A stretch of 64,000 bases of DNA from 66-474 sp963771735 (GCA_963771735.1 CAVYUN010000004.1:1-64000), one strand, 5' to 3'. Positions 1 to 12,815 are shown, counted from the stretch's first letter. Translations and numbers: made by a program. Notes: generated by a model from the sequence alone, not told the origin.

Positions 1-240
1 GTCGTTCGGCCGCCCTGCTGTAGGCATCGGCCGACAAGCCGGGTTGAGAGCATTTGCCGTGCCGACCATAAGGCACGGCGTCAGGATCACCTGGTGCTCG
101 CTCTCCCGCCTTCGGTGCACGTCAAATGCACAAACATTTCCTCCTAAAGCCCGTGCTCCCAGCCCAGCGACTTCAGCAATTCGATCGCTGTGCTCGACCA
201 GCATCAGTTCGCCATACTGGCCGACACCACATCGCGGATG

Positions 241-1411
241 TCAGCCGGCGGTGTCATCGGCCGCGGCCTCGGTTGCGGGCAGCCCCGACACGTCCCAGTT
301 CGCCGGAGATCAGCTCCGGCAACAACAGGTCGCGGGTGGTGCGGAGGTTGCGATTTTGTCGCACGAAATTCTTGATCGTGGCGACGGAATTGTTACGAAT
401 CCGCATCGAACTGCGACTTTAAGTGTTCTGTCGGAACAACAACCGGGTAGTCCCGCAGAACGTTCCCAGTTAGCTCGGGGCATATTCGTACCGTTCGATG
501 TCTGAGTCCGCATGTGCAATGAACGCATCGCTCGACACCACCGACAAAGCCAGCGCGAAGCAACTTGCCCACTTTGGACGAACGATGATCGCGTCGCTGG
601 ACGCAACGCCAGCGATCGGCGCCACAGCCACTTTTGGAAGTACGGGCAATTTGCCAGACAGAATGTCGCCCTCACGAAAGCGCAGCTTGGTGCTCTGCGC
701 GGCACCGGCTTCGCCCCAGTCGGATAGCGCAATTGAACGCCTCGGCAAATGCTCCAAGACCAACATACGGCGAGTCGGAATCCAATGACTCCGGATCGAC
801 GGAGTCTCGCACGTCGTCGACCAAGTCACTCAGCGGCTTAACAACCCAACCTTCCGGCGACAGGCCAAGCTCGGACTCGACCATCCGGACGTGTTCGTGG
901 CGGGGAAGCGGAAGTGACCAAGCACTTCCTCGTATGCGCCGCGCCATTTTTTCCAGGATCGCAATGCGCCGCGCGTCGTTCTTGATCAGGTCGTCGTAGC
1001 CCGACAAGATCGAAGTAATGCGGCGTTGAGTGACGCTGTCCGGAAAACGCACCGGCAACTTATGCAAGTGATTGCGGTTTACTCCGGGTACGGCAGCGGC
1101 TGTGGTTTGCTGGGCGAAGTAATCTAGCGTCTTCAAAAAGTACGAAACAAACCTCGCGTCATTACCTTTGAAGTCGCAAGACATACAACGTTGTATTGAG
1201 TGGCCAGAAGTCACTTGAAATGTAGAAAACCTCTCCGATGGTTCCATAGCGCCCCGTTACGACTCCGGGGCCACGTACCTTCGCGACCGAGTGTGTACCT
1301 GTAACACCAGAAGACGAGACGATCAGAACGGTGCCGCCGACGCGCTCCTTGGTTGTACGACTTGTAATGCTTCAGCGTCAACACATCGCCAAGTAGGCAG
1401 GCGCTGAACAT
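241..1411 (-). CDS. hsdS: Type I restriction-modification specificity subunit HsdS (frame-broken)
   Basis: HsdS recognises the target DNA sequence for a type I restriction-modification complex. The N-terminal segment reads CLLGDVLTLK, as HsdS proteins begin. The central conserved region reads QRRITSILSGYDDLI and AILEKMARRI, the coiled-coil spacer after target domain 1. Domain 2 contains LRFREGDI and VASSDAI, and the end reads LLLPELISGEL. These pieces lie in different frames, so several one-base shifts are present. Near the end GAACTGGGACG would restore the reading frame and a proper stop at 241 if one G were removed. The start ATG overlaps the hsdM stop (TGATG). About 390 residues, normal for HsdS. 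No hsdR is visible; it may lie left of the window. From 204 to the left edge the minus strand stays open without a stop, but I do not recognise the product. Confidence 0.8.
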
Positions 1412-2991
1412 CAGTTGAGAGCCCGTGAAAGCATCGAATCAACGTTTCCGGATATTTCCGTCTCCAATAACTGCGCTTCGTGACCAAGCCGTTGTAGCTC
1501 CTCGTTCAGCTCCTCAAGCCGCTCCGCGAAGTCGAACTCATCCACCGCCGCGCCACCACACCGACGTAGCGGCCGGGGTTCAGGCTCCAGCCCTGCGCCT
1601 CGATCTCCGCCAGCGTCGCGGCCTTGCACAGGCCCGGCACGTCGGCGTAGCGCCTTGTTCGCGAAGTGCTCGTGCCAGCAGCTCTGCTGCCCGCGTCGAA
1701 CTCCGGCGTCCTCGCCGCGGTACAGCCGCACGATGTTGGCCAGGAATTCGATCTGCTCCGGCGTGAAGTCGCGGTGCGCGCGGTCGATCTGCCGGAAGAG
1801 CGCGGGCGTCCAGGAACAGCACCTTGTCCTTGCGCGGCCCGTGCGCCTTGGCCCGGTCGAAGAACCACAGCGTGCACGGCAGCGTGACGGTGTAGAAGAA
1901 GTTCGGAGCCGATCGCTGACGATCACGTCCACCGCGCCGCTCTGGATCAGCTTCTTGCGGATCTCCAGCTCGCTGCCGCGCGCGTCGCCGGCCGAGTTGG
2001 CCATGACGAAGCCGGCGCGGCCGTTCTCGTTCAGGGAGGACGCAGAAGAGCTGGATCCAGAGGTAGTTGGCGTTGTCGGTGCTCGGCAGGCCCAAGCGGG
2101 AAGCGCGGCGTCGTCCTTCAGCCGGTCCTTGTCCACGCCTGACACGTTGAACGGCGGATTGGCCATCACGAAGTCGAAGCGCGCCGACGCAGCCTCGTGC
2201 GGGTCTTCGTAGTAGGTGTTGGCCTCGCGGATGTCGCCCGACAGGCCGTGCACCGCGAGGTTCATCTTGGCCAGCTTGACGGTGTCGCTGGCCTTTTCGA
2301 TGCCGAAGATGGTGAGCTCGCGCGCTGGCGTTCTTGTGGTGGCGCTGCACGAACGTCGGCCGACTGCACGAACATGCCGCCCGAGCCGCAGGCGGGGTCG
2401 AAGATGCGGCCGTGGAAGGGCTCGATGATCTCGACGATCAGCCGCACGATGCTGGCGGGCGTGTAGAACACGCCGCCCTTCTGGCCCTCCTTCATGCGCG
2501 AAGCTCGCCGAGGAAGTACTCGTAGACCTTGCCGAAGGCGTCGCCCTCGAGGTCCAGCGGGGCCAGCAGGCGCAGCAGCTCGACCAGCGTGGCGTTGGGC
2601 AGCTGGTTGTAGCTGCGCGGCAGCACGCCCTTCAGTCTCGGGTTGTGCTCCTCCACCAGCGCCATGGCGGTGTTGATGGCCTTGCCCAGGTTGGCGCCCT
2701 CGGTCAGCGTCAGCAGGTGCGAAAAGCGGGCCTCGTCGGGCAGGTACAGCACGCCCTCGGCCTGGTAGTCGTCGGCTCGAGCTCGTCCGGCGTCAGTGCC
2801 CTTGGTGGTCGAGCTTGCGCCTGCACTCGGTGAACCGCTTGTCCGCGTAGCGCAGGAAAGATCAGGCCGAGCACCGGCGTCGAGAACTCGGAGGGCTTCA
2901 GGCCCGTGTTGGCCCACAACTGGTCTGCGGCGGCCCATAGGCGGCTTTCGACGGCGACAAGATCGGCTGACACGCAGTGCTTCCCCCTCAT
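1411..2991 (-). CDS. hsdM: Type I restriction-modification DNA methyltransferase HsdM (frame-broken)
   Basis: HsdM methylates adenine as part of the type I complex. In order I see an N-terminal helical bundle (LWAAADQLWANTGLKPSEF, then KVYEYFLGELRA), the SAM-binding motif FDPACGSGGMF preceded by GGVFYTPASIVRLIV, the catalytic NPPF motif in FVMANPPFNVSG, then LWFFDRAKA and the C-terminal coiled coil ending SMLSRALN. These are spread over three frames, with roughly eight frame changes in 1.6 kb and no clear nonsense mutation. Both catalytic motifs are intact. Whether the gene is truly broken cannot be decided from this sequence alone. It is followed with overlap by hsdS, so the two form an operon. 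Confidence 0.85.
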
Positions 2992-3165
2992 TGGACTCTC
3001 CCAAGTATCGGCTCTGAAGCTGGGTTTGTCATGCGGCCGCCTGCCTCGGGGCGCATGATGGGGCAGCCACGATGGGTTCAAACACGCCCAGAAGTTCATG
3101 CGGATTGTTTGGCTGGTCGTGCATCCTGTTCTATCCGCCGCGTCTCAATCCGTGAGCCGCGGATA

Positions 3166-3183
3166 GGTGTACGCTTGTACACC
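3166..3183. promoter_or_regulatory. Probable LexA2 operator (GTAC-N4-GTAC palindrome)
   Basis: GGTGTAC-GCTT-GTACACC is a perfect 7-bp inverted repeat with a 4-base centre, ending one base before the lexA2 ATG at 3185. The half-site spacing matches the GTAC-N4-GTGC type box described for LexA2 proteins of pseudomonads, not the classic CTGT-N8-ACAG box of E. coli LexA. Position over the translation start predicts autorepression of the whole cassette. Binding is inferred, not shown. Confidence 0.7.
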
Positions 3184-3184
3184 C

Positions 3185-3793
3185 ATGGCCCCCACTTCCG
3201 CCCAGCTCCGCGTCCTGCGTTTCGTCCGCGACCACCTCGCGCGCCACGGCTATCCGCCGAGCGTGCGCGAGATCCAGCACGCGCTCGGATTCGCCTCGCC
3301 CAACGCCGCGGCCAAGCACCTGCGCGCGCTGGAAGCGCAAGGCTTGGTCGAACTGCCGGCGCGCACCGCGCGCGGGATCCGGCTGGTCGGTGCCGGTGAG
3401 CCGGACGCGAAGACCCTGCGCCTGCCGCTGATCGGCCGGGTCGCGGCGGGTGCGCCGATCCTCGTCGAGGCCAACGTCGAGCGGAACCTCCGCGTCGACC
3501 GCGCGCTGTTCAAACCCGTTCCGGATTACCTGCTGCGCGTCATCGGCGATTCGATGGTCGATGCCGGCATCCTGGACGGCGACCTGATCGCCGTGCGACA
3601 GACGCCGGAAGCCCGCAACGGCCAGATCATCGTCGCGCGCGTGGATGACGCGGTGACGGTGAAGGTGTTCAAGCGCGACCGGCGCGGCATCCACCTGCTG
3701 CCGCGCAATCCCGACTACGCGCCGATCGAGGTGGACGAAACCCGCGACTTCGCGATCGAGGGGCTGTACTGCGGACTGGTGCGGAGCGCTTGG
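3185..3793 (+). CDS. lexA2: LexA2-type SOS repressor of the mutagenesis cassette
   Basis: About 202 residues. A winged helix-turn-helix domain fills roughly residues 1-65 (GYPPSVREIQ, SPNAAAKHLRALEAQGL). The cleavage site is probably the Ala-Gly bond in RVAAGAPI. The S24 peptidase half has the nucleophile Ser in IGDSMVDAGI and the Lys in DAVTVKVFK. The ATG at 3185 was chosen because it follows the operator directly; GTG 3167 lies inside it. The frame runs without a stop through TGG (3791-3793) into the imuA ATG at 3794. Removing one G would give TGATG, a stop-start overlap, so the apparent LexA-ImuA fusion may be a one-base error. First gene of lexA2-imuA-imuB-dnaE2. Confidence 0.88.
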
Positions 3794-4406
3794 ATGAACG
3801 CCGTCGTCGCCCTCGATGCGTTGATCCGCGATCGCCGCGTGTGGCGGGGCCAACCCGCGGCGCTGCCGCCGAGCGCGCAGCCGACCGGCCATGCCGAACT
3901 CGATGCAGTCGTTGCCGACACTCGGCTGGCCGGAAGCGTCCCTCTCGGAGATCCTGCTGCCCGCCGATGGCGTGGGCGAACTGCAACTGCTGTTGCCGAC
4001 GCTGGCGCGATTGACGCAACGCGGCGAGCGCGTGGTGATCGTGTCGCCCCCGTACCGGCCCTATGCCCCCGCGTGGCAGGCGGCCGGCGTGGACTTGGGC
4101 CACCTCGCCATCGTCGATGCGCCGCGCGAGCAGGTGCCCTGGACGATGGAGCAGTGCCTGCGCTCGGGTTCCTGCGCCGCGGTGCTCGGCTGGCTCATCA
4201 AGGGCGATGACCGCACCCTGCGGCGGCTCGCGGTCGCGGCCGATACCGGTCATGCGCTGGGCTTCGTGTTCCGCGACCGTGCGGCCTTGGGCAATCCTTC
4301 GCCCGCGGCGTTGCGGATCGAGGTCGAGGCGATGCCTGCGCGCCTGCGCGTGCACAAGTGCCGCGGCGGCAATCCGCCCGCGCCGATGGCCTTTGCACGA
4401 GCGTGA
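3794..4406 (+). CDS. imuA: ImuA, SOS mutagenesis accessory protein (RecA-like; one frame break)
   Basis: ImuA is a RecA/SulA-like protein required with ImuB and DnaE2 for damage-induced mutagenesis. The start MNAVVALDAL and the piece GHAELDAV are in the lexA2 frame. From about 3912 the protein continues one frame over as LGWPEASLSEILLP, then GERVVIVSPPYRPYAPAWQAAGVDL, ending PPAPMAFARA. A one-base change near 3910 joins both parts. About 204 residues in total, close to the family length. imuB starts 12 bases after the stop, which indicates cotranscription. Confidence 0.82.
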
Positions 4407-4418
4407 TGGGACCGCGCC

Positions 4419-5836
4419 ATGTTGTGGGCCTGTGTACTGTTGCCGTCCCTGGCGCTCGATGGAGCCCTCCGCCGTCGGCCACCCATCGAGCAGCCGTTCG
4501 CGCTGGTGCACGGCCCGGCCCAGCAACGCACGCTGGTCGCGGTCAATCGTCACGCCGCCGCCGTAGGCCTTTATCCCGGCCAGCGGCTGGCCGAGGCCGA
4601 CGCGATCTGTCGGAATCTCCTGACGGAGGAACACGACCCGCGCCGACGCGAACATGATCTTGCCCTGATTGCGGCATGGGCTTACCGGTTCTCCTCCGAG
4701 GTTGCGATCGACCCGCCGCGCGCGGTGGTGCTGGAGGTCGGACGAAGCCTTAGGCTGTTCGGACCGTGGCCACGGCTGGAAGCCCGCCTGCGCGGTGAAC
4801 TCGATGCCTTGGGGTTCCATCACCGCATCGCGCTGGCACCGAACCCGCGTGCGGCGCGCATCCTGGCCGGCGTGCAGGATGGCGCGACCGTCACGGACGA
4901 TGACGCTCTCAATACTGCGCTGGCGCGCATCCCGGTCGGCCGGGCCGGCCTGCCGCGCAAGGCCGCCGAGGCGTTGCCCGGCATGGGCATCCGCACACTC
5001 GGGCAGGTCTTGGGTTTGCCGCGGGCCTCGCTGCAGCGCCGCTTCGGCCGCGCGCTCATCGAGGCGCTCGACGGGTTGACCGGACAACACCCCGCGAACC
5101 TCGCGCGCTACCAGCCGCCCGAGCGGTTCGACACCGGCATGGAGCTGCCCTGCGAGATCACCAACCACGCGACCTTGCTGTTTCCGCTCAGGCGCATGCT
5201 CTCGGACCTTGCCGCCTTCGTGGCCGCGCGCGATGGCGGGGTGCAGGCCTTTGTCATCCGATTCGGACACGAGCACGGGACGTTCACCGACCTCGCCATC
5301 GGACTCCTCGCACCCGAACGCGAGGCGCAGGCCCTCTTCGATCTCGCCAAACTCCGGCTTGACCAGACCCGGCTGCCCAAACCTGTCATCCATCTTGGGT
5401 GTCCATGCCGAGCACTTGCCGCCACTGGTGCCGGCCGGGCGCGACCTGTTCGATGCGCGTCCTGCCAACGCGCTGCCATGGGAACAACTGCGCGAACGCC
5501 TGCGCGCGCGATTGGGCGAAGAGGCGGTGCACGCGATCGCCGTCGATCCCGATCCGCGGCCGGAGCGGGCGTCGCCGCGTGTGCAGGATGGACGACGAAG
5601 CTGGCGTGTCGGTCCCGCTGCCGGCGCGTCCGACCTGGTTGCTGGAGCGTCCGATCCCGCTGCGCGGGCACGACACCGAAGATCCTCGCCGGTCCCGAGC
5701 GCCTGGAAACCGGCTGGTGGGATGGCGGTGACATCCGCCGTGACTACTACGTGCTGGAACTCACCACCGGCCAGCGTGCGTGGGCGTTCTGCGCGCCCGG
5801 CGAGCGCGGGCCCTTCATGTTGCACGGGTGGTTCGC

Positions 5837-5840
<4 letters not shown>
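4419..5840 (+). CDS. imuB: ImuB, catalytically inactive Y-family polymerase-like protein (frame-broken)
   Basis: ImuB is a Y-family polymerase relative without the catalytic carboxylates. It links ImuA and DnaE2 to the beta clamp. Residues 1-325 are in one frame (MLWACVLLPSLALDG start, NRHAAAVGLYPGQRLAEADA, the helix-hairpin-helix LPGMGIRTLGQVLGLP). At about 5397 the frame moves (HAEHLPPLVPAGRDLFDARPAN), moves again near 5600 (VPLPARPTWLLERPIPLRG), and returns for RLETGWWDGGDIRRDYYVLE to the end. The Y-polymerase DED residues are not apparent, as expected for ImuB. The final ATGA overlaps the dnaE2 start. The frame breaks are probably sequence errors. Confidence 0.85.
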
Positions 5841-8963
<3,123 letters not shown>

Positions 8964-9015
8964 AGGATTTGAACTTACGAGTTCGCCCAAGGTAAGTCGC
9001 CGGTTCGCAAGTCTT

Positions 9016-10003
9016 CTATGTGTTATTTCGATCCTTCGCCATGTCATCCACATCTTGAAGCAGGTCGGAGCCCCTACGAATGCCGCGATCGTGGGTGATC
9101 ACATAACAAAAATGCTCATTGCAAGCATAGACTTGCCTCCTACCGTGTGAGATCACGATGCCATTGATCGCCGCGACAATATCTGGATCGGCGATGCGCG
9201 CACCGCCCTCACCTTCGAACCGCCCGGAAAGAACGAGATTGCGAGACAGAGGAAATACAACATCCGTACCGGTAACTCCAAAGCCCGGCGACAATGGTCT
9301 CGACCGTTCTTTCGGGCTCTGACCACATCAAGACCACGGGGTGATCGGTTGTGACAAAGCCTCCGGAGTCACTGCTAGCCGATATGAGCGTCCACTTCCG
9401 TGCGCGCAAGAACGGAACAACCTCCGCAAAGAGCTTTAGTTCCATACGTACGTGCTCGGTAGTCGGGACGTCTACGTCAAATTTTCCTTGTTCAACGAAA
9501 CTACGGAACCGTTCATAGGAGACATGGTCGTCCGTAACATCACCACCCGCAGAGGCGGCCTTCTTCACCGTTGCTTCGAAGCGCTCTTTCGTCGCAGACG
9601 CCTGTTGAATCACGATCCTTGCTGTATTCAATCGAGCACGACGCATGGTTTCGCGCATGCGCGGGCTTCTCACTGCAAGCAGAGTGATCAAGTCCATCAC
9701 TAGATTTCGATCCTCGATAGCGCTGAAGTCACGGCTTGCGTCTATCCTCTTCAGCCCCTCCGCAAGACGACTTTCGAACCGAGAGTACGCTGACTCCACA
9801 GCGTTCGGGCTATGAGCGCCGGCGTCGATCCGGTTGAAGTCCCGCTCAACTGCAACATTTGCAGGTGAAGCGCTGAACGATTTTCTAGCCATGCAATCGA
9901 CGACAAAGAGTTGATGATCCGCACTCCGATCAAGCGTGAACCCCCTGAGGTAGCACTGCGGCACCCAATGGTGCCGCCGTGCTTCGGTTTGTTCGTTCTT
10001 CAT
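9016..10003 (-). CDS. DUF4238-family protein (one frame break)
   Basis: The N-terminus RRHHWVPQCYLRGFT (residues 9-23) is the hallmark QHYVPQxYLRxF motif of DUF4238. A second conserved spot is GGFVTTDHPVVLM, which resembles the family's TSDxP motif. The middle is helical (NLVMDLITLLAVRSPRMRETM). The frame changes near 9290, and the C-terminus continues as GTDVVFPLSRNLVLSG, again as the family expects (PLS pattern). I chose ATG 10003 because it directly precedes the conserved motif. The function is unknown; members are scattered among accessory genes. It is divergent from the next gene, which carries a similar N-terminal motif. Confidence 0.7.
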
Positions 10004-10230
10004 TCTTTGCCCACGCGCGCAGGGTACAAACGTGATTGCCAACTGCAGCATCAATCCTAGTCGCGCCCTCTCTACTCCGCTTGCATGTGGCGACCCCGTC
10101 CGGCCAGAAGCCGACACTCGCCAGCGGCTGCTTTCGGGTGTTCAATGAACGGCCTCCACACCCTCTGCAGGGGACGCGATGTGCATCAACAAGGTCGCAA
10201 TAACGTTTACGCATCCAGCAGAATCGGCCA

Positions 10231-11214
10231 ATGTCCATAAACTTGCTCGACCCGACGCGGAAACAGCACTTCCTGCCACAGATTGAGCAGCGGCTGAACG
10301 CCATTGATTCGAAGGTCCGCAAAGAAAAACAGAGCATCTACGAGTTTGAGGTACTTGGCCGGGAGCCGATCCAGCTCGGACCCGCACAGAGCACTCGCAT
10401 CGAGAAGAACCTCGCGATGCTCGACCTGTTCAGCTTCGACGTGGACAGGAACCAACCGCTTCGCCAGAACCTTGAGACATTGTTCAATCGATACGAGACG
10501 GATGTGAGGACACACACCGAGAGTTTGCTTGCCAAGCTCGCCGCCGGCAACCATTCGGTCGGGCAAGAGGTTACAAACATCTTCGCGGCGAAGCTCTTGA
10601 ACTTCGCGAGGAACCCGTTCTCCGTTCAGAAGATTCTTAACACCTTTGGTGCGCTCGCGAACTTCACACCATTGCGACGAGAGGTCGGTCAACTCTTCGA
10701 CAAGGTTTTGTTTGGCCGTCGAAAGCACCAGATACACCTCTGCGGCGAACTTGGCATCACGGACGCGCAGTACGACCAGTGGCTTCGGATGCTCTTCAAC
10801 ATGCTGATGGAGCTGGCACCCGAATTTCCGCCGATGCTGGATCAGTTGGTAAATAACACATTCAACTCCAAGGCCTTTGCGATCGGTGTGCTTGTGAGCA
10901 CCTACGATTCGCCGTCATGCCTGCTGTCGGATCGTGGTTTCAGCACGAACGTACATAGTGAACGGGCAGACGGATTCGACTTCAACCTGCGTAGCGATGC
11001 ATTCATCCGGTACGTCGTGATGGATCGAAAGCCTAGAAACGTACCGGCTGGGATGCCTCAAGCATCCATTGATGCTTTCATGCAATCCGACCTGCCGGTC
11101 CGCCTGTATCTTGCCCATGAAAACACGGACTTGCTGCGCGGCTTCAATGTAAATGTGATTAGCCAGTCCCACAGTCGTGTTTTCTGCGCCGTCAATCACG
11201 GTATCGTGTACTGA
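10231..11214 (+). CDS. Hypothetical protein with DUF4238-like QHFLPQ motif
   Basis: 327 residues. The N-terminus TRKQHFLPQIEQRLNAID (residues 9-26) resembles the start of DUF4238 proteins, and SCLLSDRGFSTN near residue 230 is placed like their TSDxP motif. Near the C-terminus LPVRLYLAHENTDLL fits the family's end region. Identity as a divergent DUF4238 relative is an inference from these motifs; I do not recognise a catalytic site. No signal peptide or membrane segment is visible. It is divergently arranged with the DUF4238 gene at 9016-10003, with about 230 bases between them that must hold both promoters. Codon use and GC are lower than in the core genes. Confidence 0.55.
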   Translation: MSINLLDPTRKQHFLPQIEQRLNAIDSKVRKEKQSIYEFEVLGREPIQLGPAQSTRIEKNLAMLDLFSFDVDRNQPLRQNLETLFNRYETDVRTHTESLLAKLAAGNHSVGQEVTNIFAAKLLNFARNPFSVQKILNTFGALANFTPLRREVGQLFDKVLFGRRKHQIHLCGELGITDAQYDQWLRMLFNMLMELAPEFPPMLDQLVNNTFNSKAFAIGVLVSTYDSPSCLLSDRGFSTNVHSERADGFDFNLRSDAFIRYVVMDRKPRNVPAGMPQASIDAFMQSDLPVRLYLAHENTDLLRGFNVNVISQSHSRVFCAVNHGIVY

Positions 11215-11600
11215 CGCGCGAAGCCCTCGGTCAACCCACGCGCAGGCCCCCGTCTTGATGATGTGTTTTCGCGAGCCGCCATGGAATCCCTTGCCGTCCA
11301 TAAAGGCTCAACCGTTCATGGGGCATTGTGCCGCGGTGATCGCCGCGCGCGAGGCCCCACGTTACCGATGGCCGCCGGTGCACAACACTAGCGCCGGGTT
11401 CAGGCGCTACTGGTTCGAGTCAGGGCTGCTCGAAAGCTTCCCTTGGATGCGCTCGCGGCCTTGGACGGCCGCTACCACGCGGGATCGCGTTGCTCGATAG
11501 CGGCCGTTGGGGATCGAATGCTTCCCGGGCTACAGAATCGCTCGGAGCGGGCGACGTTTCCCCGGTTCCCGGCATCCGCTGGGTCCGCTTATACAGTGCA
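11215..11600. other. Gene-poor stretch upstream of the cassette array
   Basis: I see no supportable gene. A short open frame contains MGHCAAVIAAREAPRYRWPP, which I cannot assign. The stretch separates the DUF4238-like gene from the first cassette-type palindrome. Confidence 0.4.
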
Positions 11601-11685
11601 TGCATAACCGGACCTAGCCAGGCAAAGTTCCTGCAACTTCATGGGGTTGTGCTACCTTTGCCGGGGTCCGGAGCTGTTTGCATAA
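11601..11685. repeat. Large imperfect palindrome, attC-like, with flanking direct repeat
   Basis: The arms pair in blocks: TGCA/TGCA at the tips, CCGGACC (11608-11614) with GGTCCGG (11665-11671), GGCAAAG (11621-11627) with CTTTGCC (11656-11662), and CAAC (11634-11637) with GTTG (11646-11649). TGCATAACCGGAC at 11601 recurs at 11679-11691. Size and nested stems resemble an integron attC site, but the outer boxes (GCATAAC, GTTTGCA) fit the RYYYAAC/GTTRRRY consensus only loosely. It lies just before the GIY-YIG cassette gene, where an attC or attI site would be expected. Confidence 0.4.
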
Positions 11686-11715
11686 CCGGACGTCGAATCC
11701 GCATATTCAGTAGTC

Positions 11716-12174
11716 ATGCGCATGAAGATTGACGGATACGAGTTCACCAGAGTTTGTGCTATCGAGCCTAGGCGCGGTGCCGATGGCTCAATCCAAGAGC
11801 TGATGCCGCAACCACGGTATAGAAACGTCGCTGGTCTAGCCATCAATCGTCATGGAAGTGGTCCTTTTTGCAAGTTCACTATCTCGACCAAGATAACCAT
11901 GAGCGGCGTTTATGCCATTACGGCAGGCGATGACGTGAAGTACATCGGCGAGTGCCAAAGGCTTTCAGAGCGATACAACATGGGATACGGCAACATCTCT
12001 CCCCGGAATTGCTTCGTCGGAGGGCAAGAGACCAACTGCAGGATCAATAACCTGATTCTCAACGAGGCGGCGGCCGGAGCCAGCCTGGTTCTCTGGTTCT
12101 TGAAGACGGACAACTTCAAACGGATAGAGCAAGAACTACGTAGCTCGAAGCGCCCACCATGGAACAGAGTGTAA
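11716..12174 (+). CDS. GIY-YIG nuclease-like protein in an integron-type cassette
   Basis: 152 residues. The second half fits a GIY-YIG fold: GVYAITAGDDVKYIGE supplies both tyrosine motifs (GVY and YIG), followed by Arg in LSERYN, Glu in RIEQELR and the final Asn in PPWN. These are the catalytic positions of the family. It lacks an obvious DNA-binding domain, apart from an N-terminal extension of about 60 residues with no recognised match. It sits between an attC-like palindrome and a clear attC site, with its stop seven bases before the latter, the usual layout of a gene cassette. The substrate is unknown. The start at 11716 is tentative; ATG 11722 is possible. Confidence 0.65.
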   Translation: MRMKIDGYEFTRVCAIEPRRGADGSIQELMPQPRYRNVAGLAINRHGSGPFCKFTISTKITMSGVYAITAGDDVKYIGECQRLSERYNMGYGNISPRNCFVGGQETNCRINNLILNEAAAGASLVLWFLKTDNFKRIEQELRSSKRPPWNRV

Positions 12175-12180
12175 GCATGC

Positions 12181-12253
12181 GTGTAACAACGCGTTCCACT
12201 CGGACGCCTCACTCACTACGCTCGTTCGGCGCCGGTGAACGTGAGCGTTAAAA
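12181..12253 (+). repeat. Integron attC recombination site
   Basis: The 5' R'' part is GTGTAACAACGC and the 3' R' part is GCGTTAAAA. The inner boxes GTTCCAC and GTGAAC pair with one unpaired base, the extrahelical base typical of attC, and CGGACGCC pairs with GGCGCCGG around a central loop. Length 73 bp is inside the known attC range. It directly follows the GIY-YIG gene. Confidence 0.75.
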
Positions 12254-12269
12254 GTTATTGGGAGAGACC

Positions 12270-12752
12270 ATGCAGGTCTACGAGAGAGTAATTGTCACAA
12301 ACGATTTTGACTGCACTAGTGGCAGTGGACAAGTTGGCTGTGGTCCATGCATGCAAGAGTCCTTGCCACCAACGAGCGCTTGGCTACAGCGGGAAGTTAC
12401 AAAACACACATCCCAACTATCTCGTTTTGGAGACGGACAATGACCTTTTTCTAAATATCATTGATCCTTCCTGGTTTCACTCTTCATGCCGCCGCTGTTT
12501 AGTCGCTTCTTGAATTTCTCAAACAAACATTGGCACAACGGCCAGGAGCTACTTATTCACTGCAACCAAGGTGAGTCCAGGGCGCCGTCATTGGCGCTGC
12601 TGTTCTTGGCGAAAGGGGTTTCAGTCATTCCCGATGAATCCTATGCCGCGGCCAGGCGAAATTTCGAAAGAATTTATCCGCGCTACAATCCAGGCAAGGG
12701 AATCGAGACTTACTTTTCCCAGAACTGGGAGTTGCTAGGAAGTGACTTCTAA
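12270..12752 (+). CDS. Cassette-encoded CX5R phosphatase-like protein (two frame breaks)
   Basis: The C-terminal part contains LLIHCNQGESRAPSLALL, a protein tyrosine/dual-specificity phosphatase signature (Cys then five residues then Arg). The start MQVYERVIVTNDFDC and GQVGCGPCMQ lie in frame 1, HPNYLVLETDNDLFLNIIDP in frame 2 (shift near 12408), and PPLFSRFLNF with the catalytic loop in frame 3 (shift near 12485). Joined, it gives about 160 residues with an aspartate (NIIDP) upstream of the Cys loop, as a general acid would be. GGGAG at 12260 precedes the ATG at the right distance. The stop lies inside the next attC, which is typical for cassettes. The substrate is unknown. Confidence 0.62.
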
Positions 12753-12803
12753 CAATTCGTTCAAGGCGGACGGCTTCGCCGCTGCTTAACTCCAGCGTTG
12801 CCA
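12748..12803 (+). repeat. Integron attC recombination site
   Basis: Reads TCTAACAATTCGTTCAAG at the 5' end and GCTTAACTCCAGCGTTG at the 3' end, very close to the well-known short attC of antibiotic cassettes such as aadA. GTTCAAG and CTTAAC pair with one extrahelical base, and GGCGGACGGC/GCCGCTGC forms the inner stem. 56 bp. No intI-type integrase lies in the window. Confidence 0.85.
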
Positions 12804-12815
12804 CTGGGAAAGCAA

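Noticed and set aside
241..2991. hsdM and hsdS as decayed pseudogenes
   Set aside because: The breaks are frame changes without loss of motifs, and the same kind of break occurs in essential genes of the window, so sequence error is the simpler reading.
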